A DNA stretch of 32,369 bases, taken from the NCBI GenBank assembly GCA_018267545.1, contig JAFDYG010000220.1:1-32369 (forward strand), in the 5' to 3' direction. The position numbers and the translations under genes were made by a program. This document shows positions 1-6,532 of the stretch, in pieces; the first letter of the stretch is position 1, and each line of letters starts with the position of its first letter. The stretch is from Bacteroidota bacterium (lineage in GTDB: Bacteria; Bacteroidota; Bacteroidia; Chitinophagales; Chitinophagaceae). The notes beneath the pieces are model-generated. The model worked only from the letters and a program-made list of their open reading frames with translations. It did not search any database and was not told the DNA's origin.

Positions 1-920
1 AAGGTTTTGGATTCGAAGGAATTTCTGTCGCGTTCGTAGAGCTGGGCGATGAGGTATTCCCAGCGGGCCTGTTCTTCGTGATTTTCGGCGGCGGGGAGGG
101 CCTTTTCGAGATAGGCCGCGGCGCTGTCGTAAATATTCCTTTTATAATACCATAGGGCTTTTACTTCATTCAGGCTGGGCTCGAGGCGGGCTGGGAATTC
201 GGGGTCGTGGGAGAGGACCTCGATGAGGGCTGATGCTTCTCCGTATTGTTCTTTGGCAATATAGACGCGGACCTTCCAGATCAGGGCGTCGTTGCGGCTG
301 GGAGGTAAGGAGAAGGTTCGTTTGAGAATATTTCTTTTCTCTACTGTGGAGACGATATTGGCGTTTCCACCTTCCTCGGCGTTGGCGTTGCTGCCGATGG
401 GCTTGTCATAGCCATCGGATTCTTTGGGTGCGAAGGCGTAGTTGAGGAATTGGAGGGTGATAAAGGCGGAGTCGAAGTCTTTTTTGAGATAATAGGCTTT
501 GCCGATGAGCAGGTAGAGGTTGTCGATCCAGTCGTTACGGGTATCGTGGATGAGGATACCGGCGGTACATTTGTAGATGATGGAGTCGACCTCGCGTTTC
601 TGGGCAAGGGTAGCGTCAAGGGTATAGTTATAGAAGGGGAGGAGGCGGGTATAGTCGTCGCGGAACTGGCCTTTGGCCCGCTCCATGATCATTTTTAACT
701 TTTCGTTTGCGTTGAAATAATAGTTGTAATGGGTAATCGTGTTCTGGATGAAGCGGCGGCTTTTTTTGAACTTTTTGCCGTCATTGGACTTCTCGGAGGC
801 GAGGACGCGATTTTCGAACTTTTTGGGTTTGACGAGGTCATAGGCGACGCCGACCTGCCCGGAGGAGGCCAGGTAGAGGAGGGAAAATACCAGTAATAAT
901 AAAATCCTGCTGTACGTCAC
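1..920 (-). CDS. porW: PorW/SprE-like type IX secretion/gliding TPR protein (partial)
   Basis: Partial gene whose 3' end runs off the left edge; 306 codons are visible. The GTG at 920 is chosen because an in-frame TAG lies ten codons upstream and it places a hydrophobic signal segment (VTYSRILLLLVFSLLYLASS) at the N-terminus. No lipobox cysteine is visible. The body has TPR-like helices and segments typical of the PorW/SprE family: a stretch reading NTITHYNYYFNANEKL and later RNDWIDNLYLLIGKAYYLKKDF. In this family the protein is a periplasmic component of the type IX secretion/gliding machinery. A neighbouring bactofilin and AtpZ is an arrangement known in other Bacteroidota, which supports the call. 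Family assignment comes from motif recognition only; a generic TPR protein is the alternative. Confidence 0.7.
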   Translation of the reverse strand, partial: MTYSRILLLLVFSLLYLASSGQVGVAYDLVKPKKFENRVLASEKSNDGKKFKKSRRFIQNTITHYNYYFNANEKLKMIMERAKGQFRDDYTRLLPFYNYTLDATLAQKREVDSIIYKCTAGILIHDTRNDWIDNLYLLIGKAYYLKKDFDSAFITLQFLNYAFAPKESDGYDKPIGSNANAEEGGNANIVSTVEKRNILKRTFSLPPSRNDALIWKVRVYIAKEQYGEASALIEVLSHDPEFPARLEPSLNEVKALWYYKRNIYDSAAAYLEKALPAAENHEEQARWEYLIAQLYERDRNSFESKT

Positions 921-945
921 GTACGTCCGTTTACAAAGTTGCGCG

Positions 946-953
946 CAAAACTA
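946..953 (-). promoter_or_regulatory. Candidate -7 box for the porW-like gene
   Basis: On the minus strand the sequence TAGTTTTG matches the Bacteroidota -7 consensus TAnnTTTG exactly, 25 nt upstream of the GTG start. A TTTTTG lies further upstream (967-972), but only 13 nt away, shorter than the usual spacing near 20, so the -33 part is doubtful. Confidence 0.4.
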
Positions 954-1033
954 TGGGCAATAAACTCAAAAATCGAAGATTTATTTTGTTATCTTTATGG
1001 CAATCAGTCCAATTTATCCCAAGAATTCAGTTT

Positions 1034-1429
1034 ATGGCCAAATTCGATGCCAATTCCACTTTGAAACGTCTTCAGAACCGGTACCGTCTGGTAGTGATGA
1101 ATGATGATACTTATGAGGAAGTCGTGACCTTCAAGCTCTCCCGCCTAAGCGTTTATACTGTTCTCTGCACGATTTTTGTATTATTGACCGGACTTACGGT
1201 GGCGCTGATCGTATTCACGCCGCTGAAGCTGTATATCCCGGGTTATGGGGATGTGAATAATACGAAGGACCTGCGTGAACTAAAAATACGTACCGATTCG
1301 TTAGAGCAGGAGGTACGGTATAAGGACCAGTACCTGCAGAGCATTCGTAGTGTGTTACAGGGGAATACGACGGTCAAGCTGGATACGAACTCTCTGACGA
1401 TTCCGAAACCCGAGAAAATCAACGATTAA
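1034..1429 (+). CDS. Short single-pass membrane protein with coiled coil, upstream of bactofilin
   Basis: 131 residues from the ATG at 1034, chosen over an in-frame ATG at 953 because the extra 27 residues overlap the divergent promoter region and look non-coding. A basic N-terminal part (residues 1-37) is followed by one strong transmembrane segment (about 40-61), the sequence FTPLKLYIPGY, and a short charged coiled-coil stretch (about 78-100). The layout resembles the N-terminal membrane anchor of Bacteroidota M23 murein endopeptidases, which often sit beside bactofilin genes, but the peptidase domain is absent and a normal stop follows. It ends 38 bp before the bactofilin. A role with bactofilin at the envelope is inferred; the exact function is unknown. 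Confidence 0.75.
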   Translation: MAKFDANSTLKRLQNRYRLVVMNDDTYEEVVTFKLSRLSVYTVLCTIFVLLTGLTVALIVFTPLKLYIPGYGDVNNTKDLRELKIRTDSLEQEVRYKDQYLQSIRSVLQGNTTVKLDTNSLTIPKPEKIND

Positions 1430-1467
1430 TCCTATATACTTACGAAACGACTAAAATCCATATTTGT

Positions 1468-1926
1468 ATGTTTAACGGCAAAACCAAATCTAATGATTTC
1501 ACCATTGGCGGGGACGCTCCCGCCAGCGCGAGCGCGAGCCTGATCGGGGCCGGCACCACCATGAAGGGCGACATTACCAGCAACGGCGATCTGCGGATCG
1601 ACGGCACGCTGGTAGGGAATATTCACTGTTCGGCGAAGGTCGTCATCGGCGCAAATGGCGTCGTCCAGGGGGATATCAATGGCCAGCAGGCCGATATCAT
1701 GGGGAAAGTAACCGGAACCATCAAGGTAAAGGATCTTTTACAGCTGAAGGGCGGGAGCCAGGTCAACGGGAATATCCAGGCCATCAAGCTGCAGATCGAG
1801 CCTACTGCCAATTTCAATGGGGAATGCCACATGACCCCGGCAGCCGCGGCTACTGCTCCCTCCGGTAACGGAAAGCCAGCGGACATCAAGAAGGAGGTAA
1901 AGAATGCAGAATTCGCCGCCGGATAA
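1468..1926 (+). CDS. Bactofilin (polymer-forming cytoskeletal protein)
   Basis: 152 residues. The central part (about 22-120) is a repetitive right-handed beta-helix pattern typical of bactofilins, with recurrent G-D-I / G-N-I turns (KGDITSNGDLRIDGTLVGNI, then VVQGDINGQQADIMGKVTG). It has a polar N-terminal tail and an Ala/Pro-rich C-terminal tail. Bactofilins self-assemble without nucleotide into filaments at the inner face of the membrane and often guide cell-wall enzymes. The 3' end overlaps the next gene (AtpZ) by 23 bp, implying coupled transcription and probably translation. The ATG lies one base after CATATTTG, a near -7 box, so an own start site is conceivable. Confidence 0.93.
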   Translation: MFNGKTKSNDFTIGGDAPASASASLIGAGTTMKGDITSNGDLRIDGTLVGNIHCSAKVVIGANGVVQGDINGQQADIMGKVTGTIKVKDLLQLKGGSQVNGNIQAIKLQIEPTANFNGECHMTPAAAATAPSGNGKPADIKKEVKNAEFAAG

Positions 1927-2137
1927 TAGCGATCGGCGACGAGAGCTATTGAGATATGCGGGGCTGTCATCGCAAGTGGCGGCTTCGATAGGGTTTGCTG
2001 TGTTTATCGGTATAAAGGCGGATAAAGGACTGAAGGTTTCTTTTCCAATCCTCTCCTGGGGCTTACCTTTGCTGGTAATTGTGTACTTAATTATCAAACT
2101 GATCAAAGACAGCTCGAGGAAAAACGATGGAAAATAA
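1904..2137 (+). CDS. atpZ: AtpZ/AtpI-family membrane protein
   Basis: 77 residues: a charged N-terminus (DRRRELLRYAG) and two transmembrane helices (about 20-38 and 47-66) joined by a short loop with KADKGLKVSFPI, the usual two-helix AtpZ pattern. AtpZ/AtpI proteins assist assembly or ion supply of the F1Fo ATP synthase and usually stand directly before atpB. It overlaps the bactofilin by 23 bp and the next gene by 11 bp. The Fo genes themselves are not in this window. Confidence 0.8.
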   Translation: MQNSPPDNSDRRRELLRYAGLSSQVAASIGFAVFIGIKADKGLKVSFPILSWGLPLLVIVYLIIKLIKDSSRKNDGK

Positions 2138-2537
2138 GATCACCGCCAAGTCTTTTCTGCCTATTCTGCTTGTGTTATTGGTCTCCGGCCTCTTTATCTA
2201 CCTGGGTAAGTCGCTGCTGGAGGAATGGAATACGGATCACCGGGTCCTGCTGGTGGGCGACGGCCTTTTGTTCGGGGTGACGGCTATAAGTTTCTGGTTG
2301 TATATCAGGGCTTTACGTAATTCCAATATGCATGCTTTCCTGCGGGTCATGTATGGAAGCCTGCTGGTGAAGATGTTTGTCTGCCTGATAGCCACCTTTG
2401 TCTATGCTTCGGTAGCCGGCAGGAATGTCAACCGGAACGGGGTCCTGGGTTGTTTCATCCTCTATATCCTCTATACGTTTTTTGAAGTGAAGATTTTGAT
2501 GCAATTGAACAAGAAGGGTTCCTCTAAACATGCCTAA
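2127..2537 (+). CDS. Four-helix membrane protein of the AtpZ neighbourhood
   Basis: 136 residues with four predicted transmembrane segments (about 9-27, 41-60, 75-96, 104-125) and a lysine-rich C-terminus. No named domain is recognised by eye. Its size, topology and place directly after AtpZ match the uncharacterised membrane protein often found between atpZ and atpB in Bacteroidota, possibly an AtpI-like assembly factor; that role is inferred. It overlaps atpZ by 11 bp and the SprT-like gene by 8 bp, so the block is one tightly packed transcription unit. Confidence 0.75.
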   Translation: MENKITAKSFLPILLVLLVSGLFIYLGKSLLEEWNTDHRVLLVGDGLLFGVTAISFWLYIRALRNSNMHAFLRVMYGSLLVKMFVCLIATFVYASVAGRNVNRNGVLGCFILYILYTFFEVKILMQLNKKGSSKHA

Positions 2538-3150
2538 GAAAGAAGCTCCCCTGGATTATTTGCGCCGGTGGATACCAGGCGCGGCGGCGCCGCTGGTGCT
2601 GGAGTATCTCAACCATTACCAGGTGCATCTGACGATCACAAGGGAGCGAAAAAGTGTCCTCGGGGATTATCGTCATGCCACGCGGGAGCAGAATCACCGT
2701 ATCAGTGTCAATGGGAACCTCAATCCCTGGTCATTTCTGATTACGCTGATCCATGAGCTGGCGCACCTGGTGACATTTATGGAATATGGGAACCGGGTAC
2801 AGTCGCATGGGAAGGAGTGGAAGGCGGTGTACCGGAAGATGCTGGAAGAATTTATCGGGCTGAAGATCTTTCCGGCGGACGTGCTGGCGGCTTTGAAAAA
2901 GAACCTGCATGACCTGCCGGCCAGCAGCTGTGCGGATGAGGGGCTGATGCGGGTGCTTCGGAAATACGATGAGAATGAAGAAGGGCTTCTGCTGGTAGAG
3001 CAGATTCCTGATGGGGCCTGTTTTGTTCTGGAGGACAAACGGGTGTTCAGAAAAGGAAAAAAATTGAGAAAAAGATATCAATGTATGGAATTGGCCACGG
3101 GAAAATTGTATCTTTTCAGTCCAATTTATGAAGTGCGGCCTGCTTCATGA
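2530..3150 (+). CDS. SprT-like zinc metalloprotease-fold protein
   Basis: 206 residues. The zinc-site motif HELAH is at residues 75-79 (in LIHELAHLVTF), followed by a further histidine at 93 in SHGKEW, the arrangement of the SprT-like family. The C-terminal part (about 150-206) is basic and contains no clear CxxC zinc ribbon. Family members are related to the SprT/Spartan fold; the function of bacterial ones is poorly defined. It overlaps the preceding membrane protein by 8 bp, so it is transcribed with the bactofilin/AtpZ genes and occupies the place where atpB is often found. Confidence 0.85.
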   Translation: MPKKEAPLDYLRRWIPGAAAPLVLEYLNHYQVHLTITRERKSVLGDYRHATREQNHRISVNGNLNPWSFLITLIHELAHLVTFMEYGNRVQSHGKEWKAVYRKMLEEFIGLKIFPADVLAALKKNLHDLPASSCADEGLMRVLRKYDENEEGLLLVEQIPDGACFVLEDKRVFRKGKKLRKRYQCMELATGKLYLFSPIYEVRPAS

Positions 3151-3241
3151 TAATAAATACTTACTCCCCTGGTTTTACCCACCGTTATTTTACTTTATCC
3201 GTTGATTTGTGCCCGTTTTTAATTCTTCCCTTTAGTAATCG

Positions 3242-3265
3242 TCGCGCTGGCGCGAAGAGTTTTTG
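3242..3265 (+). terminator. Weak candidate terminator between convergent genes
   Basis: A 5-bp stem TCGCG/CGCGA (3242-3246 and 3251-3255) with a CTGG loop, followed after AGAG by five T residues. It lies between the convergent SprT-like and GNAT genes. The stem is short and the T-run is offset, so this is tentative. Confidence 0.3.
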
Positions 3266-3290
3266 GCCGTAGGGCTCTGGCTGACGAGTG

Positions 3291-3770
3291 TTAGAATTTT
3301 TTTAGCATCCAGATCGAACAGCCATAGTGTCCCGTATTACCCATGGGGCCGTCCAGGTATTGAAAGCCGAATTTTTCGTAGATGGATACGGCTTTCTGCA
3401 GTTCGGGCATTGTCTCGATGTACACTTGTGCATAACCGTGAGACTGTGCAAAGGAGAGGCATTCCTCGATGAGCTGTCTGCCTAATCCTTTCCCCCGAGC
3501 CTGTGGGGAAAGATACATTTTCACCATTTCACATACGCCATCCGGCAAGCCTGCCGAGGGGTAAATGCCTCCTCCGCCGCCAACCTGACCATCGATCAGG
3601 CCAACGTGATAGCGGCTTCCAGGGATTTGGAAACTGGCGAACATATCGTCTGTTGCGCTGTCGAAGTAGGCGGTGCCGGGTTTGTTGGCGCCGAATTCTG
3701 CGAGAGTATTGCGAATGGTGGAAGCGATAGCGGAGTTGTCTTCTGGCAGGATGGTGCGAATGGTAATCAT
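3291..3770 (-). CDS. GNAT-family N-acetyltransferase
   Basis: 159 residues. The acetyl-CoA pyrophosphate-binding motif QARGKGLG is at residues 90-97, preceded by the beta-strand EMVKMYLSP and followed by the typical helix and the C-terminal strand pattern YEKFGFQYLDGPMG. Length is normal for a single-domain GNAT enzyme. The substrate cannot be told from sequence. It is a stand-alone minus-strand gene convergent with the SprT-like gene. An exact TAnnTTTG box ends 4 nt before the start codon. Confidence 0.92.
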   Translation of the reverse strand: MITIRTILPEDNSAIASTIRNTLAEFGANKPGTAYFDSATDDMFASFQIPGSRYHVGLIDGQVGGGGGIYPSAGLPDGVCEMVKMYLSPQARGKGLGRQLIEECLSFAQSHGYAQVYIETMPELQKAVSIYEKFGFQYLDGPMGNTGHYGCSIWMLKKF

Positions 3771-3774
3771 CCTG

Positions 3775-3782
3775 CAAAGATA
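3775..3782 (-). promoter_or_regulatory. Candidate -7 box abutting the GNAT start
   Basis: TATCTTTG on the minus strand matches TAnnTTTG exactly, with only four bases (CAGG) to the ATG at 3770. No TTG is seen at the usual -33 distance. If used, the mRNA would be leaderless or nearly so. Confidence 0.35.
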
Positions 3783-3789
3783 GGTCAGC

Positions 3790-3873
3790 TTAGCTTATCA
3801 TCGCCATGAAGCAATATAGGATAGCGATCGTTGCGATGATGATGCCTATAAAGGGTTTGTCTGCGTTTTTCAT
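3790..3873 (-). CDS. Possible 27-residue membrane peptide
   Basis: An ATG at 3873 opens a 27-codon frame ending in TAA. It begins MKNADKPF and then forms one uninterrupted hydrophobic segment (IGIIIATIAILYCFMAMIS), so it would be a tiny single-pass membrane protein with a short charged N-terminus. It lies 19 bp upstream of the GNAT start on the same strand. Bacteroidota carry many such very short hydrophobic proteins, but here there is no sequence family to lean on; a chance open frame is quite possible. Confidence 0.35.
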   Translation of the reverse strand: MKNADKPFIGIIIATIAILYCFMAMIS

Positions 3874-3975
3874 GCTGTAGTTTTATAAGTTCACGAAGAC
3901 CGGATTGATATGCGGACGTATATCCGGTTTAACGCAATAGGAAAGGCAATTAGTATGCCTGCGGCGGGAGAAGTT

Positions 3976-4551
3976 TTAAGCGTGTACAGAAGATTGCTCA
4001 CTGTGGGGAATCGCTGCCTGTACGGTATCGTTGAAGCTATCGCGGGTGCAGCAATAGACGGCCGACCGGTCCGTATTTTCCGAGATCCGGGTAAAGCCGG
4101 ATTTTTCCAGCAGCATAGTCCGGGCGTCGCCGGGAGCCACGTGGTTCAGGGTGGTCAGGATGCTGCCGATAGACGGGTAGTTGAACAGGGAGGAGATGCA
4201 GGTCCGGAAGGCCGGCAGGTTTATATTTTCCTGGATGGAATGATGGAAGCAATAAATGCCGATGGCTCCGGGTTTGGAAAGAAATTCCACACGGAGATCC
4301 ATTTGGAAAGCGGGGTGGACTTCCAGCAGGAAGAGAATATGATTGCGTTCGGAGACGAGGTAGGCGCCAAATGCGTCGGAGGTCTCCATGCGATCATAGA
4401 TTTCCCAGAGCCCTTCGTCGGGGTATTGAACCTTGGTGTTGCCGTAGAACTCGCGGCGGAAGATTTCCCGGATAAGGGAACGGTCCGTGGCTTTGTTGAC
4501 GGGTCTGACGGAGAGGGTCCCTTGTTCGGGATGTTTAGTTAGAGCGAACAT
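3976..4551 (-). CDS. GNAT-like acyltransferase-fold protein, function unknown
   Basis: 191 residues starting at ATG 4551. The pattern of strands (SVRPVNKATDRSLIREIF, then GAYLVSERNHILFLLEVHPA) and the late segment MLLEKSGFTRISEN look like a diverged GNAT fold, but the usual R/Q-x-x-G-x-G/A acetyl-CoA motif is not visible, so catalytic activity is uncertain. It stands alone, with 102 bp to the possible small peptide on its 3' side and a 218-bp AT-rich gap upstream in which I see no convincing promoter. Its substrate and role are unknown. Confidence 0.75.
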   Translation of the reverse strand: MFALTKHPEQGTLSVRPVNKATDRSLIREIFRREFYGNTKVQYPDEGLWEIYDRMETSDAFGAYLVSERNHILFLLEVHPAFQMDLRVEFLSKPGAIGIYCFHHSIQENINLPAFRTCISSLFNYPSIGSILTTLNHVAPGDARTMLLEKSGFTRISENTDRSAVYCCTRDSFNDTVQAAIPHSEQSSVHA

Positions 4552-4769
4552 AAGTAGGATGGTTTGGTAAACAGTTCTTAAAAATTAGTAACTGTACCAC
4601 CAATCATTAGCCTTAAGTCGTGTGAGGAGTCTTAACCAGCGTGTGTGTTTCCCGTGGTGAATCTTGTGTGAGGCACGAAGGTGCTATAAAAAACGAAATA
4701 AAGGAAATCCGGGCAGCAATTTAAATAAATTCTGTTTAATTATTTGTAAATAAAAATAAGGGTTAGCAC

Positions 4770-5543
4770 TTAAAGATCGGAATACTCTGCTGGGTGAAGA
4801 AAGACAATGTCGATGTGGGAGACGTTGTGCTGGTATTCGGCCTTGCCGGAAAGCTCTTTCCAGTAGGGGTCGGCGCCGAAGGTCTTCCAGTGGGCTTCGC
4901 GGGAAGCCATATTGTCGAAGCTGGTCATATACATGAGGTTAGGCATGTGGGAGCCTGCGAGGACGCTGGCGTAGAAGACCGCGTTAAAGCCCAGGCGCTG
5001 AAAGAGGGGCACCTCTCCGCCTTCGTTGAACATCCTGACTTTATTGGCAAAGTATTTCTCGGAGGGGCCTTCGTAGCTGCGTAGCTCGTAGATTCTTTCT
5101 GATTTGGGGCCCTGGAGGGCGGTTGGGACGGCGTGGCGGGGCATCTCCGGGAAGGCTTGCAGGAGAATGGATTCTATGCGGACGTAGGACGGGTCGTCGT
5201 AGTTGACGTCGAGGTAGTCTTTTCCATCGGTGAGGTATTGGGCGTCTTTATTAAGGGCGGCGGTCAGGCCGGTAAATTGCTCCAGGGTTTTTAATGGGAT
5301 GAGCACATAGATCTTGCGGATGGACGCCGTATCGTTGCCGATGGGCTTGAAAACGCCTACTTCGGAGATGCCGGAGCGGTGGAGGGCGGGGAGAAGGGCG
5401 GATTGCAGATATTTTTCGACCCGGGCTTCCTGTTCTTTGTTTTTGAGCTGGTAAACGCGGATGGAATAAAATTCTTGTTTGGGGGCAGTGGCTGATACAC
5501 AGAGACTTAGGATGAGTGCGCCGGCAAGTAGGAGTGTTCGCAT
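4770..5543 (-). CDS. Secreted NIPSNAP-family protein
   Basis: 257 residues with a type I signal peptide (MRTLLLAGALILSLCVSATA). Two ferredoxin-like NIPSNAP repeats are visible: the first starts at EFYSIRVYQLKNKEQE (about residue 24) and the second at SERIYELRSYEGPSEKYF (about residue 149), each followed by the typical NEGGEVPLFQRLGFNAVFYASVLAGS-like pattern of this family. NIPSNAP proteins are dimeric alpha/beta barrel proteins of unclear role; exported versions are common in Bacteroidota. It is transcribed divergently from the gene at 5661 and has a good promoter candidate upstream. Confidence 0.85.
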   Translation of the reverse strand: MRTLLLAGALILSLCVSATAPKQEFYSIRVYQLKNKEQEARVEKYLQSALLPALHRSGISEVGVFKPIGNDTASIRKIYVLIPLKTLEQFTGLTAALNKDAQYLTDGKDYLDVNYDDPSYVRIESILLQAFPEMPRHAVPTALQGPKSERIYELRSYEGPSEKYFANKVRMFNEGGEVPLFQRLGFNAVFYASVLAGSHMPNLMYMTSFDNMASREAHWKTFGADPYWKELSGKAEYQHNVSHIDIVFLHPAEYSDL

Positions 5544-5561
5544 GGAAACAATTTTTCCTGA

Positions 5562-5595
5562 TAAATGTAAAGTACTATTGTCGTTTTAACAAAAA
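5562..5595 (-). promoter_or_regulatory. Promoter candidate for the NIPSNAP gene
   Basis: On the minus strand TTTTTG (5590-5595) is followed after exactly 20 nt by TACATTTA (5562-5569), one base off the TAnnTTTG consensus. The start codon at 5543 lies 18 nt further on. Spacing fits the Bacteroidota housekeeping promoter. Confidence 0.5.
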
Positions 5596-5660
5596 CTTGA
5601 GGCGGGGGTGGTCTGAATACCAGGCAATAAGCCTAATTTGGCGCACTCCTGATTTTACTT

Positions 5661-6374
5661 ATGCGATATTTGACTTATCCATTCGTCGTCTTTTTACTAT
5701 TGTCCGCTTTTGAAGGCCGGGCGCAGCAGTTTCTTACCGGTAAGGTTTTTAAGAAGAACAGCACCGAGATATTGGTGTCGGTGAGCATCCACAATATTAC
5801 CGCGCAGCGATACGACCTGTCGGAAGAGAGTGGGAGCTATCGGATCCAGGTGGCGCCGGGAGATCATGTCTCTTTTTCTTCGGTAGGATACATGGCCGAT
5901 ACGGTAACGGTAACGGCGGCGATGCTGACGGGGGACTTTCCGGTGTACCTGGACGTCCGGGCTCAGACCCTGAAGGCGGTAAGGGTGGGGGAATTTAGCA
6001 ATTACCAGCTGGACTCGATGGACCGGCGTAAGGAATACTCGTGGGTCTACGACCATGGCAATACGCCCCGGGTGGATCATAACCGGCAGGGAGATGGGGT
6101 AGGGGTGACCCTGAATATCTTCCGGAATGCTTCCGCAAAGGAGAAGCAGCGGGAGCGTTTGGAGAAGCGGCTGGCGAAGGAAGAAGAAGAATACTATATC
6201 GACTCGCGCTACAACAAGGATAATGTTACGAAGTATACGCACCTGAAGGGGGACAGCCTGCAGCAGTTTATGCAGAAGTACAGGCCTTCGTACGAGTATT
6301 GCCGCCGGGCGGCGAATGTAGACATCCTCGTCTATATCAATGATAGCTACAAGCAGTATATGAAGGGTGATTAA
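5661..6374 (+). CDS. Secreted protein with carboxypeptidase-regulatory-like domain
   Basis: 237 residues. A signal peptide (about 1-21, ending EGRAQ) precedes a CarboxypepD_reg-like beta-sandwich (about 22-100: FLTGKVFKKNSTEILVSVSI ... DHVSFSSVGYMADTV). The rest is charged, with a Lys/Glu-rich helix (about 155-185) and no recognised catalytic motif. Such domains occur at the N-terminus of TonB-dependent receptors, but no receptor barrel follows, so this is a free-standing periplasmic or surface protein of unknown role. It is monocistronic by position. Confidence 0.82.
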   Translation: MRYLTYPFVVFLLLSAFEGRAQQFLTGKVFKKNSTEILVSVSIHNITAQRYDLSEESGSYRIQVAPGDHVSFSSVGYMADTVTVTAAMLTGDFPVYLDVRAQTLKAVRVGEFSNYQLDSMDRRKEYSWVYDHGNTPRVDHNRQGDGVGVTLNIFRNASAKEKQRERLEKRLAKEEEEYYIDSRYNKDNVTKYTHLKGDSLQQFMQKYRPSYEYCRRAANVDILVYINDSYKQYMKGD

Positions 6375-6437
6375 AATAAATAAGTTTTTACTGAGCGTCG
6401 TATTGTCTGGCGATAATTGAATATCTTCCGTTCTGCC

Positions 6438-6458
6438 GAATTGGACGGAGTCCAATTC
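6438..6458. repeat. Inverted repeat, 9-bp arms, upstream of dehydratase gene
   Basis: GAATTGGAC (6438-6446) and GTCCAATTC (6450-6458) form a perfect 9-bp stem around GGA. No T-run follows, so an intrinsic terminator is unlikely; an operator site or an mRNA hairpin is more plausible. Confidence 0.6.
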
Positions 6459-6473
6459 CAGACATTAATGGTG

Positions 6474-6513
6474 TTGCGAGAAAAAATTATATTTTTTCAA
6501 TTTTTTCTCGCAA
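6474..6513. promoter_or_regulatory. Perfect 15-bp inverted repeat before sugar-acid dehydratase
   Basis: TTGCGAGAAAAAATT (6474-6488) and AATTTTTTCTCGCAA (6499-6513) are exact reverse complements around a 10-nt AT-rich loop. The repeat ends 19 bp before the ATG at 6533. It could be a repressor operator for the dehydratase/permease pair, or a hairpin in the 5' leader. The pairing is directly visible; the function is inferred. Confidence 0.6.
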
Positions 6514-6532
6514 TTCAAAATAACGTTGCTCA

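Noticed and set aside
3910-4542. A 210-codon plus-strand open frame
   Set aside because: It is antisense to the GNAT-like gene at 3976-4551, whose product has a protein-like pattern, while this one reads as low-complexity Gly/Asp-rich sequence.
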